From JALYGJ01 sp963781705 (lineage in GTDB: Bacteria; Chloroflexota; Limnocylindria; Limnocylindrales; CSP1-4), in contig CAWAGP010000010.1 in assembly GCA_963781705.1 (NCBI GenBank), positions 868,001 to 932,000 of the forward strand: a stretch of DNA of 64,000 nt, read 5' to 3'. Positions 37,635 to 46,700 of this stretch are shown piece after piece (positions within the stretch are counted from its first letter, which is position 1; every line of letters starts with the position of its first letter). The notes under the pieces were generated by a model. That model saw only the letters and a list, made by a program, of their open reading frames with translations, was not told where the DNA came from and did not search any database. The position numbers and the translations under genes were made by a program.

Positions 37635-38876
37635 CTAGGCGCTGGCAAGCAGCGGTTCGAACGAGTCGGCAGAACCCAGCCATGCGGCAGGGTCGGCCAA
37701 GAGGGGATCGAAGGCCAGTTCCGCGGCACCCCGGATGGGTGCATCGGTACCCAATCTGGAGGGCATGATACGCACGGCATCGCGTGAGGCCGGCAGAGCA
37801 AGGCGGTCGAGCTCTGTGCGGATGGTCGACTCGACCAGCGGGAACAGGCGGGAGAAGAGCCCGCCCAGTACAACCACCCGCGGATTGAACGCGTTGATCA
37901 GACCCGCCAGGCCGCGGCCCAGCCACACGCCGACTGCTCCCACGGAGGCCAGCGCGACTTCGTTGCCGGCGGTGGCGTCCGCGAGCAACTCGTCGATGGC
38001 GCGCCGGCCACCGTCGGCCGGCCGGCCGGCATGCGCCAACAGCGCGCGCTCGCCGACTTCGGTTTCCCAGCAACCGATCGAGCCGCAGGCGCAGGGCAGT
38101 CCGGCGGGATTGACGGGCATGTGGCCGACCTCGCCGCCAAAGCCGGCCGTGCCGGTGAGCGGGTGGCTGTCGACGAAGATGCCCGCGCCAACGCCGACCT
38201 CGCCCGAGATGTAGATGAGGTCGCGCTCGCCCACGGCGGCTCCGCGGCGCAGTTCTGCAAGCGCCCCAAGGTCCGCCTCGTTGGCCACCCACACCGGCGC
38301 ATTGGTGCCCAGCGCCGTCGCGATGGCCCGGCTCAAAGGCACGTCGCGCCAACCCAGGTTGGGGGCCATCGTCACGGAGCCGTCGCTGCGCCGGACGATA
38401 CCGACGACGGCCACCCCCACGCCCACCAGGTGTCGGTCGTGATCAGAACCTGCGATGAGAACCTCGGCCGCGATCTCGGTCAGGTCTCTGACCAGATCGT
38501 CCGGCGCCAGGTGCGCTCGCGGACGCTCGACGCGGACGAGCCGCTCGACCGAGCCGCCCAGGCCCACGACGGCGGCGGCCAGAGAGTCGACTGCGATATC
38601 GAGGCCCAGCACGAAGGCTCGCCGTTTGTCCAGTTCGACCAGCACCGACGGACGACCGGGTGTGCCGGCGGCGGTGCCGCTCCGTTCGGTAGCCAGACCG
38701 CGCGCGGCAAGCTCGCCGATCAGCACGCGAATGGCACCGCGGGTCAGTCCCGTCCGGGCGACGAGGTCAGAACGAGACAGCGGCCCGTATAGGTGCAGCT
38801 CACGCACGATCGCGCTCAAGTTGGCGCGGCGCACTGTCTCAATGCGAAGTCCCCGCTCGTTGTGGCCTTCGATCAC
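37635..38876 (-). CDS. ROK-family transcriptional regulator (XylR-like)
   Basis: A 413-residue ROK protein: an N-terminal winged HTH (PLSRSDLVARTGLTRGAIRVLI) and a sugar-kinase-like domain with GLDIAVDSLAAAVVG, the sugar motif GFGGEVGHMPV and the zinc-binding segment CACGSIGCWE. It is probably a repressor relieved by xylose, since it lies directly ahead of the xylose genes on the same strand. GTG 38876 follows GGGAGA; the earlier ATG 38924 lacks a binding site. Confidence 0.88.
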   Translation of the reverse strand: MIEGHNERGLRIETVRRANLSAIVRELHLYGPLSRSDLVARTGLTRGAIRVLIGELAARGLATERSGTAAGTPGRPSVLVELDKRRAFVLGLDIAVDSLAAAVVGLGGSVERLVRVERPRAHLAPDDLVRDLTEIAAEVLIAGSDHDRHLVGVGVAVVGIVRRSDGSVTMAPNLGWRDVPLSRAIATALGTNAPVWVANEADLGALAELRRGAAVGERDLIYISGEVGVGAGIFVDSHPLTGTAGFGGEVGHMPVNPAGLPCACGSIGCWETEVGERALLAHAGRPADGGRRAIDELLADATAGNEVALASVGAVGVWLGRGLAGLINAFNPRVVVLGGLFSRLFPLVESTIRTELDRLALPASRDAVRIMPSRLGTDAPIRGAAELAFDPLLADPAAWLGSADSFEPLLASA

Positions 38877-38909
38877 CGGCTCTCCCAAAGGATGATTGTG
38901 CAAGGCTCC

Positions 38910-38915
38910 TACAAT
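38910..38915 (+). promoter_or_regulatory. -10 element TACAAT for the SDR gene
   Basis: TACAAT lies 2 nt before an in-frame ATG (38918), which therefore cannot be the start; transcription would begin near 38922 and GTG 38963 becomes the first usable codon. Confidence 0.5.
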
Positions 38916-38962
38916 CCATGCCATATCGTCAAGTGGTAATCGATCGATGGGGAGGGCAGACG

Positions 38963-39670
38963 GTGGAGGATCTCACAGGCAAGGTTGCGCTGATCACGGG
39001 TGCTGGGCGCGGTATCGGCGCGGCGACGGCGCGTGCCCTGGGGTCACACGGCGCACGGCTAGGCCTGGGATCGCGGCGCGGGGAGAACCCGGGCGTCGAC
39101 GACGCCGTGATCCGCCAATGCGACGTCCGCGATCCGACTTCGATCCAGGCCTTGGTCGATGCCACGGTCGAGCGCTTCGGGCGGCTTGACGTTCTCGTCG
39201 CCAACGCGGGCGTGGGTGGCTACGGCCCCTTCCTCGACCTACCCGTGGAGCAGATCGAGGAGATGATCGAGGTCAACGTCAAAGGGCTGATCTACTCCGT
39301 CCGCGCCGCTTTGCCGCATCTGCTGCGCAGCGGCTCGGCCGACATCATCACCGTGGCCAGCGAGGCGGGTCGGCGGGGGTTACCGAACGAAGCCGTCTAC
39401 TGCTCGTCCAAGTTCGCCCAGGTCGGCCTGACCAGTGCACTTGACCACGAGCTGCGCGAGCAGGGCGTGCGCTGCACGAACGTGTGCCCGGGCGGGGTGG
39501 CGACCGACTTCGCGATGGGTCGCGGCCGGACTCCGCACATGCCCGAGTTGGCGGGCATGATGCGGCCCGAGGATGTCGCGGAGGCGATCGTGTTCGTGCT
39601 CACGCGTCCGCGCAGCCACCGCATTCTCGAGATTGCGTTCAGGCCCGTCAGCGAGTCTTCGTGGGGTTGA
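38963..39670 (+). CDS. Short-chain dehydrogenase/reductase
   Basis: A 235-residue classical SDR. The cofactor motif KVALITGAGRGIGAATA, the NAG segment VLVANAGVG and the active-site pair in VYCSSKFAQVG (YxxxK) are present, with the catalytic Ser in VASEAG. GTG 38963 is preferred because GGAGGG lies 6 nt upstream and the protein then starts right before the fold. The divergent neighbour is the ROK regulator. Substrate unknown; a sugar or polyol is plausible from context. Confidence 0.88.
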   Translation: MEDLTGKVALITGAGRGIGAATARALGSHGARLGLGSRRGENPGVDDAVIRQCDVRDPTSIQALVDATVERFGRLDVLVANAGVGGYGPFLDLPVEQIEEMIEVNVKGLIYSVRAALPHLLRSGSADIITVASEAGRRGLPNEAVYCSSKFAQVGLTSALDHELREQGVRCTNVCPGGVATDFAMGRGRTPHMPELAGMMRPEDVAEAIVFVLTRPRSHRILEIAFRPVSESSWG

Positions 39671-39688
39671 TGGCGTAGAGCGAACTCG

Positions 39689-41251
39689 TCAGGGGAGGAC
39701 GGCGACGTTGAGCCAGCGTGCGCCGGTCGCCCGGCGCACGGCGAAGGTCAGCGCGAAGGGCGCCTCGCTACTGGTGACGAGGTTGCGGGCTGCGTCATAG
39801 GTCTCCTGGACCACGGTGCCCGTGCTGACGAGTCCCAGGCTCAGGCCGGTCTGCATGCCGAAGGGCACCAGCAGCGTGGCGCTGATCGAGTCGAAGTGGT
39901 AGTGGCTCAGCTGGACGGTGCCGGTGGCATCCGCCTGGCTGACGAGGGCCCGCATCTGGGCCAGCCGGTCGCCGTGATCGATGGCGGTCAGGATCGACTG
40001 GTCGCGGCTCAGGAGCGCCTGGTTCTCGAGCTCGAGGTTCTGGGCCATGCTGACGACCACCTGCTGGATGGCCGGGCCGGCGAGCGTGTGGTCGAAATCG
40101 ACGACTTCCTGCGTGACGTTGATCGGCGGCAGGCTGGCCGGGTCGATCTGGGCGGCAGGGCCCTTGAGGAACTCGGTCGCGTCGGCAACCGGATAGCCGC
40201 GCGCGGGAATGCCGGCCAGGACAACGGCCGATGCCAGCGCGACGGTCGTGCCGCTGGCGGCTGCGAGCCGAATCACGCGGCGGGCCGGCCTATCGCCGAC
40301 CAGCACCCGCGCAAAGGTACGCAGGTTGTCGCCCGCCGATTTCGGCTCCGGGAACAGCCGGTCGACCAGCGGTCGCGCGGCACACCACACGGTCAGGCTG
40401 GCCAGCAGCCCAACCTTGGTGGCGAACTCGTCGCTCTGGGGCGCCATGAGCAGCGTGGCGGTGATGGCCACGAGCGCGGCGAACACGGCTCGGGCGACGC
40501 GGCCGGCGGGAACCGTCCGCGGATCGGTGAGCATGAACAGCGCGAAGACCATCACCTCGGGCGAGGTCACGATCACCTGCCAGAAGTCGAGGCCGCACAC
40601 CGGGGTGAACGACCAGTTGGTCGTCATGCAGTGTCCGGAGGCGGAGAGAACGCCGACGGCGGCGGCAAGCACGAGCCAGAAGGCGATCGGCAGCACCAGC
40701 ATGTGCAGCCGGCGGGTGATGAGCAGGCCGCCGCCGACGATGATCAGGTAGGCCAGGATCATTGCCGGGCTGAACGGCGCCCACCAGAAGTCGAGCGGCT
40801 CCACGCGCGCGTTGCCGAGCAACACGAAGGCCACCACGAGGCCCACATTGGACGGGTTGAAAATGTGCGAACCGCGGTAGCGAATGACGTACTTGGTGAG
40901 CAGGGACAGGCCGGCGACGATGGCGAAGAGCTCCCACCCGTAGGTCGTCCAGTGGTCGTCGAGCGGCGTGCCCACGACCCGCAGGATGAGCGCCACGCCG
41001 CTGCCGGTGAGCATGGCGCTCGCCGGCCATACGATCGAGCGCGTCTGGCGGAAGGTCAGCACCATTTCGATCACGGCGCAGGTCAGGATGGCGGCCAGTA
41101 TCTGGGGCACGCTGACCTGGAAGCGCAGCGCAACCTGACCCAGGACGTGGATGCTGATGATCACCGCGGCGACGTGGAGCCGCGGGTCGCGAATGTTGGG
41201 CAGCACCAGCGGATAGCTGTGACTGCCAACCGCGATCGTGCGCGCCGACAT
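39689..41251 (-). CDS. UnbU-like membrane protein related to RnfD/NqrB
   Basis: The 520-residue protein has about ten hydrophobic helices followed by an extracytoplasmic C-terminal region of about 180 residues. RnfD/NqrB-type landmarks are HIFNPSNVGLVVAF and MVFALFMLTDPRTVPAG, the pattern seen in UnbU proteins described from enediyne gene clusters. The SGAT-type site that carries covalent FMN in true NqrB/RnfD is not seen. GGAG lies 5 nt upstream of ATG 41251. It is divergent from the AhpD-like and UnbV-like genes, with a 109-nt shared promoter region. Function unknown; a membrane redox role is inference. Confidence 0.78.
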   Translation of the reverse strand: MSARTIAVGSHSYPLVLPNIRDPRLHVAAVIISIHVLGQVALRFQVSVPQILAAILTCAVIEMVLTFRQTRSIVWPASAMLTGSGVALILRVVGTPLDDHWTTYGWELFAIVAGLSLLTKYVIRYRGSHIFNPSNVGLVVAFVLLGNARVEPLDFWWAPFSPAMILAYLIIVGGGLLITRRLHMLVLPIAFWLVLAAAVGVLSASGHCMTTNWSFTPVCGLDFWQVIVTSPEVMVFALFMLTDPRTVPAGRVARAVFAALVAITATLLMAPQSDEFATKVGLLASLTVWCAARPLVDRLFPEPKSAGDNLRTFARVLVGDRPARRVIRLAAASGTTVALASAVVLAGIPARGYPVADATEFLKGPAAQIDPASLPPINVTQEVVDFDHTLAGPAIQQVVVSMAQNLELENQALLSRDQSILTAIDHGDRLAQMRALVSQADATGTVQLSHYHFDSISATLLVPFGMQTGLSLGLVSTGTVVQETYDAARNLVTSSEAPFALTFAVRRATGARWLNVAVLP

Positions 41252-41290
41252 TTGAGCTCCAGATGGACGGAGGTGGCGACTTGGCACGAG

Positions 41291-41296
41291 AATACT
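41291..41296 (+). promoter_or_regulatory. -10-like AATACT for the AhpD-like gene
   Basis: AATACT followed by CGCCGGG resembles the other promoters (TATACTCGGCCGG). The leader to ATG 41361 would be about 58 nt and includes GGAGGAG. Confidence 0.45.
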
Positions 41297-41360
41297 CGCC
41301 GGGCCGAACGTCCGGCGCAGCACACGGCAACCGACGGTGGAGATGCCCGGAGGAGTAGCG

Positions 41361-42005
41361 ATGACACGAGACAGCGAACGTCTGGCGCGATCACGCATGG
41401 CACCGATCGTCGACGGCTTGCCCGACGCGGTGGGAATCTCCGTGGCGATGCGCCTCACACCCGGGCTCGGTGTGCACCTGCGCGGGCTGGCCGACGAGCT
41501 GCTGGTGAATCCGTTCCCGGGCGCCACCCTGGCACGCGCCGAACGTGAAATGCTGGCTACCGCGGTATCGGCGGCCAACGATTGCTTCTTCTGCATGGAT
41601 TCACACGGCGCCTTCGCCACGGCTTTGCTGCTACGCAGCGGCGCCACCCATCGCTTGCCGCTGATCGAGGACCTGAAGATCGGCTCGACGGCCGCCTTCG
41701 ATCCCAAGATGGCGGCGCTGGTCAACATTGCGCGGATCGTGGCGCGCGAGCCCAATCGACTGGCGCACGCCGACGTTGACGCGGCGCGTGCCCAGGGGGC
41801 GTCCAACGGCGACGTGCAGCTGGCGGTGCTCATTGCCTCGGCCTTCTCGATGTACAACCGCATGGTCGACGGGTTCCGTGCGCAGACGCCGGGCGATCCA
41901 CAGGCCTTTCAGGAGCGCGCGGGGGAGATTGCCGAGCGCGGTTACAGCATGCCCCCGTCACTGGCGGTGAACGAGGCAAAGGCCAAGCCCAGCACGGTGG
42001 ATTGA
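41361..42005 (+). CDS. AhpD-like/carboxymuconolactone decarboxylase-fold peroxidase-related protein
   Basis: The 214-residue helical protein has the redox motif NDCFFCMDSHG (CxxC followed by His), as in AhpD-like and peroxidase-related proteins, within the segment LARAEREMLATAVSAANDCFF. GGAGGAG at 7 nt supports ATG 41361 over the in-frame GTG 41337. It overlaps the UnbV-like gene by TTGA, so the two are coupled. The protein probably handles thiol-dependent peroxide reduction, but no reductant or substrate can be named from sequence. Confidence 0.8.
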   Translation: MTRDSERLARSRMAPIVDGLPDAVGISVAMRLTPGLGVHLRGLADELLVNPFPGATLARAEREMLATAVSAANDCFFCMDSHGAFATALLLRSGATHRLPLIEDLKIGSTAAFDPKMAALVNIARIVAREPNRLAHADVDAARAQGASNGDVQLAVLIASAFSMYNRMVDGFRAQTPGDPQAFQERAGEIAERGYSMPPSLAVNEAKAKPSTVD

Positions 42006-43642
42006 CGCGCACCGGCGTCCTCTGGAAGGGGGGCGCGCTGGCAGTCCTGGGATTGGTCGGCGTGGCCGCATTCGTGGCCGTGCCCGGCCTGCTGTCGCCC
42101 GGCGGCAGTGCACCCCACTTCGTCGAGCAGGCGTCCGCCGCCGGCGTCACCCACGCCTATACCGGCGATTTCGACTTCTATGTGGGCGGTGGCGTCGCCG
42201 TCTTCGACTGCGACGGCGATGGCCGACCCGACATCTACCTGGCGGGCGGTAGTTCGCCGGCGGCCCTTTTCCACAACGACAGCGCGCCCGGCGGCGCGCT
42301 CAGGTTCACGCAGGTGCCGGACGCCACGACCGACCTCTCGGACGTGGTTGGCGCCTACCCGCTCGACATCGACTCCGACGGTCTGGCCGACCTCGTTGTT
42401 CTTCGCCGCGGCGAGAACGTGCTTCTGCGCGGCCTGGGGGGCTGCCGGTTCGAGCGGGCCAACGAGACGTGGTCATTTGACGGCGGCGCGGCGTGGACGA
42501 CAGCGTTCAGCGCTCGCTGGGACGCGGGCGCCTCGTTGCCGACGATGGCCTTCGGCAGCTATCTCGATCCCGCGACTGAGAACACCACCTACCAGTGTGA
42601 GGGCGACGCGCTGGTGCGCCCGAACGCCGCCGGGGATGGCTTTGCACCGGCGCAGCCGCTGTCGCCGAGCTGGTGCTCGCTGTCGATGCTCTTCAGCGAT
42701 TGGAACAGGAGCGGCCAGCGCGACCTGCGCGTCAGCAACGACCGCCAGTACTACAACCCCTACAGCGGCGGCCAGGACCAGCTGTGGCGCGTGCCGGCGG
42801 CCGGGTCACCGTCGCTGTACACCGCGGCCGATGGCTGGCAGAAGGTGCAGGTGTGGGGCATGGGCATCGCCAGTTACGACGTCACCGGCGACGGGTATCC
42901 CGACTACTTCCTGACCAGCCAGGGCGACAACAAGCTGCAGACCCTGGCAAACGGTCCGGCGCAGCCCAACTTCACGGACATCGCGCTGGCCCGTGACGCA
43001 ACGCTCACGAGACCCTATGAAGGCGACACGACCTTGCCGTCAACTGCCTGGCACGACGAGTTCGCCGACGTAAACAACGACGGCCTGATCGACCTGTTCG
43101 TGAGCAAGGGCAACGTCGAAGCAGAGGGCGGCTTTGCACAGCGCGACCCGAGCAGTCTGCTGCTCGGGCAGGCTGACGGCACCTTCCGCGAGGCGGCCCC
43201 CGATGCCGGCCTGGTCGACTTCGCTCGCGCGCGTGGCGCGGCGCTGGTGGACCTCAACGCCGACGGACTGCTCGACCTGATCGTGGTCGTCCGCCAGGAG
43301 AACGTTCGCCTGTGGCGCAACGTCGGCTCGGGGTCTGCCGACACGCCGGGAGCGATGGGCAATTGGCTGGCCGTCACAGTGCACCAGCCGGGCGCCAACC
43401 CGGACGCGCGCGGGGGCTGGCTGGAGGTCGAGGCCAACGGTGCGACTCAACAGCGCGAGCTGACGGTGGGCGGCGGGCACGCCAGCGGCGAGCTGGTGCC
43501 GATCCATTTCGGCCTGGGCAGCGCGACCGGCGCCCGGGTGCGCATGACCTGGCCGGACGGCGAGGTTGGCCCGTGGCTCGAGGTGCAGGCCAACACCCGC
43601 GTGGTGATCGAGCGCGGCGCACCCGCGCCGACGGTCCTGTAA
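42002..43642 (+). CDS. Secreted UnbV-like protein with FG-GAP repeats and ASPIC domain
   Basis: The 546-residue protein starts with a signal or anchor helix (GALAVLGLVGVAAFVAVPGLL). A beta-propeller region follows with Ca-binding-type Asp motifs (VFDCDGDGRPDIYLAG, DIDSDGLADLVVL, DVNNDGLIDLFVSKG, DLNADGLLDLIVVV), then a C-terminal ASPIC/UnbV domain (NWLAVTVHQPGANPDARGG ... VRMTWPDGEVG). TTG 42002 overlaps the upstream stop. Together with UnbU and AhpD-like genes it forms a cassette. It is exported and faces the outside. Confidence 0.85.
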   Translation: MTRTGVLWKGGALAVLGLVGVAAFVAVPGLLSPGGSAPHFVEQASAAGVTHAYTGDFDFYVGGGVAVFDCDGDGRPDIYLAGGSSPAALFHNDSAPGGALRFTQVPDATTDLSDVVGAYPLDIDSDGLADLVVLRRGENVLLRGLGGCRFERANETWSFDGGAAWTTAFSARWDAGASLPTMAFGSYLDPATENTTYQCEGDALVRPNAAGDGFAPAQPLSPSWCSLSMLFSDWNRSGQRDLRVSNDRQYYNPYSGGQDQLWRVPAAGSPSLYTAADGWQKVQVWGMGIASYDVTGDGYPDYFLTSQGDNKLQTLANGPAQPNFTDIALARDATLTRPYEGDTTLPSTAWHDEFADVNNDGLIDLFVSKGNVEAEGGFAQRDPSSLLLGQADGTFREAAPDAGLVDFARARGAALVDLNADGLLDLIVVVRQENVRLWRNVGSGSADTPGAMGNWLAVTVHQPGANPDARGGWLEVEANGATQQRELTVGGGHASGELVPIHFGLGSATGARVRMTWPDGEVGPWLEVQANTRVVIERGAPAPTVL

Positions 43643-43664
43643 CCGCGGAACCGAACGGTTGTTC

Positions 43665-43670
43665 TAGACT
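43665..43670 (+). promoter_or_regulatory. -10 element TAGACT upstream of dnaE
   Basis: TAGACT is followed by TGGCCGGTCG, the same downstream pattern as at 9272 and 48037. It stands 122 nt before dnaE. The leader holds a possible 17-codon frame (43687-43740). Confidence 0.5.
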
Positions 43671-43707
43671 TGGCCGGTCGATAGGCATGTCCACAGCGGC
43701 GCCGCGG

Positions 43708-43734
43708 GTTCGTGGACGAAGTTCGTGGACGAAC
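43708..43734. repeat. Two tandem palindromes, operator-like, before dnaE
   Basis: GTTCGTGGACGAA occurs twice head to tail (43708-43720 and 43721-43733); the second copy plus the next C is the perfect palindrome GTTCGTGGACGAAC. It sits between the -10 and the dnaE start, where a repressor would block transcription. Confidence 0.55.
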
Positions 43735-43792
43735 TGCTAGCCGGGCCGCGTTTGGCGCGGGTACGGTTGCAGGGCATGATCAGGGGGCTCGG

Positions 43793-46700
43793 TTGAGCGT
43801 CGCCGCGAACGACTTCACGCACCTGCACGTCCATTCGGAGTTCAGCCTGCTCGACGGGCTGGGCCGTATCAACGAGATGGTCGATCAGGCCAAGAATCTC
43901 GGCTTCGATTCGCTGGCACTGACCGATCACGGAGCGCTGTACGGCGCGGTCGGCTTCTACCAGGCATGCCGGGCGGCGGGAATCAAGCCCATCATCGGCG
44001 TGGAGACCTATGTCGCCCGGCGGTCGATGACCGACCGCGAGGGCAAGGCCGACGACAAGCCGTACCACCTCGTCCTGCTGGCCAAGGACTGGACCGGCTA
44101 CCAGAACCTGTGCCGGCTGATGACCGGTGCGCACCTGGAGGGCTATTACTACAAGCCGCGCATCGATCATGAGTTCCTGGCGCAGCATGCCCAGGGTCTG
44201 GTCGGCATGTCCGCGTGCCTGGCCGGCGAAGTGGCGCGGGCAATCGAGTCGGGCGACCGCGACGAGGCGCAGCGGGCGGCCGGCGTGTATGGCGACATCT
44301 TCGGCCCGGGCAACTTCTACCTGGAGCTGCAGGACCACGGCCTGCCCGAGCAGCAGCGTCTGAACCCGGAGTTGCTGCGCCTCGCGCGGCATGCCGACCT
44401 GCCGCTGGTGGTCACCAACGACCTGCACTACGTGCGCCGAGAGCAGGCCGAGGCACACGACGTGCTGTTGTGCGTCGGGACGGGTTCGAACCTCGATACG
44501 CCTGGGCGGATGCGCTTTGAGGGCAGCGAGTTCTATCTCAAGAGCGCGGTGGAAATGGCGTCGCTCTTCCCAGAGGTGCCCGAGGCGGTGAGCAACACGC
44601 GGCGGGTTGCAGAGATGGTCGACCTGGAACTGCCGCTCGGCCAGCTGCGGCTGCCCGACTTCCCGGTGCCCGACGGCTTCACTGTCGAGACGTGGCTTCG
44701 CGCCGAGTGCGAGCGGGGACTGCGCCAACGTTACGGCGAGGCGACCGCGGACCTGCAGGCACGGCTCGACTACGAGCTGGGCGTGATCATCAGCATGGGC
44801 TACGCCGCCTACTTCCTGATCGTCGCTGATTTCGTCCGATTCGCCCGCGAGCAGGGTATCGCCACCACCTGCCGCGGTTCGGCGCCGGGGTCGATCGTGA
44901 CCTACACGCTGGGCATTACGCCGGTTGATCCCATCCACTACGAGCTGCCCTTCGAACGCTTCCTGAACCCGGACCGGGTGACGATGCCGGACATCGACGT
45001 CGACTTCGAGGACGCCCGCCGCGGGGAGGTCATCGACTACGTCGCGCACAAGTACGGCAGCGACCACGTCGCCCAGATCATCACCTTTGGAACGATGCTC
45101 GCGCGCGCGGCGATCCGCGATGTGGGTCGCGTGCTCGGCTTCGGCTACGGCGAGGTCGATCGCATCGCCAAGGCCGTCCCCAACCAGCTGGGCATCAAGC
45201 TCGAGGAGGCGCTGCACATCTCGCCGCCGCTGCGCGAGATGCGTGATGCTGACCCACGGGTGGGCAAGCTGCTGGGCCTGGCTGAGCAGCTCGAGGGTGT
45301 CGCGCGCAACGCCTCGACGCATGCCGCGGGCGTGGTCATCAGCCGCGAGCCGCTGACCGAGCTGATGCCGTTGCAGCACGCGACCAACTCGGACGGGTTG
45401 ATGACGCAGTACGAGATGCACGGCGTCGAGGCGCTCGGCCTGCTCAAGTTCGACTTCCTGGGGTTGTCCAACCTGACCATCCTGCGCCAGGCCGTCGACC
45501 TCATTCGCCAGGAGCGCAGCGAGCAGGTCGACCTCGAGCACATCCCGCTCGACGATGCCAAGACGTTCGCGCTGCTCGCCTCGGGCGAGACGACGGGCGT
45601 ATTCCAGCTTGAGTCGCCGGGCATGCGCCGTTACGTCAAGGAGTTGCGGCCGACGTCCGTGCTCGACCTCGCCGCCATGGTCGCGTTGTTCCGGCCGGGT
45701 CCGATGGACAACATCCCTGCCTACATCCGTCGCAAACACGGCGAGGAGAAGGTGACCTACCTTCACCCGCTGCTCGAGCCATACCTCAGGAAGACCTACG
45801 GCATCTTCGTCTACCAGGAAGACATCATGGCCGCGGCGATGGCGCTGGGCGGCTTCACCGGGCCCGAGGCGGACACCCTTGGTTATGCCATCCGCAAGAA
45901 GAAGTCGGACGTGCTGCGCGCCCAGAAGGGCAAGTTCGTCGAGCGCGCCGCCGAGCGCGGCGTCCAGCCGCACGTCATCGACGCGGTATTCAAGGCATTC
46001 GAGCCGTTCGAACGCTACGGCTTCAACAAGGCGCACGCGACGTGCTACGGCCTGATCGCCTACCAGACCGCGTACCTGAAGGCCAACTACACGGTCGAGT
46101 ACATGACCAGCGTGCTGACCGCGGTGCGCGATTCGAGCGAGAAGGTCGCGGCCGCGGTCGCCGAGTGTCGCCGGCTCGGCATCGCGGTGCGCCCGCCCGA
46201 CGTCCACCGCAGTGGCGTCGACTTCACGGTGGAAGACGATTCCATCCGCTTCGGCATGCTGGCCATCAAGAACGTCGGCCAGGCCGCCATCGAGTCGATC
46301 GTCGGCGCGCGCGAGGACGACGGCAACTTCCGCTCCCTGGCCGACTTCTGCACGCGGGTCGATCTGCGGCTGGTCAATCGCCGTGTTCTCGAGTCGCTCG
46401 TCCGGGTGGGCGCACTCAATGCCCTCGGTCACCCTGCCCAGTTGCTGATGGGCCTCGACGACGCGCTGGCTGCCGGTCAGGCCATCCAGCGCGATCGGCA
46501 GACCGGCCAGGTATCGCTGTTCGATTCGGCTTTCGACTCGGCGCCACTCGAGCGGCCGCTGCCGGACAACGTCTCGGAGGCACCTGCGCGCGAGCGGTTG
46601 CGCTGGGAGAAGGAGCTGCTTGGCCTGTACCTGTCCGACCACCCGCTCGGTGAGTTGGCCAGCGCGATCGGCGAGTACGTCAATACATACAGCGGTGAAC

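Noticed and set aside
38918..38962. Earlier ATG start for the SDR gene
   Set aside because: It lies 2 nt after the TACAAT -10 and would precede transcription; GTG 38963 has a good GGAGGG.
39896..41548. 550-codon plus-strand frame over the UnbU-like gene
   Set aside because: Composition is Arg/Gly/His-rich shadow sequence; the minus strand encodes clear membrane helices.
39689..43642. Enediyne biosynthetic cluster
   Set aside because: UnbU- and UnbV-like genes are present but no polyketide synthase, thioesterase or tailoring genes lie nearby.
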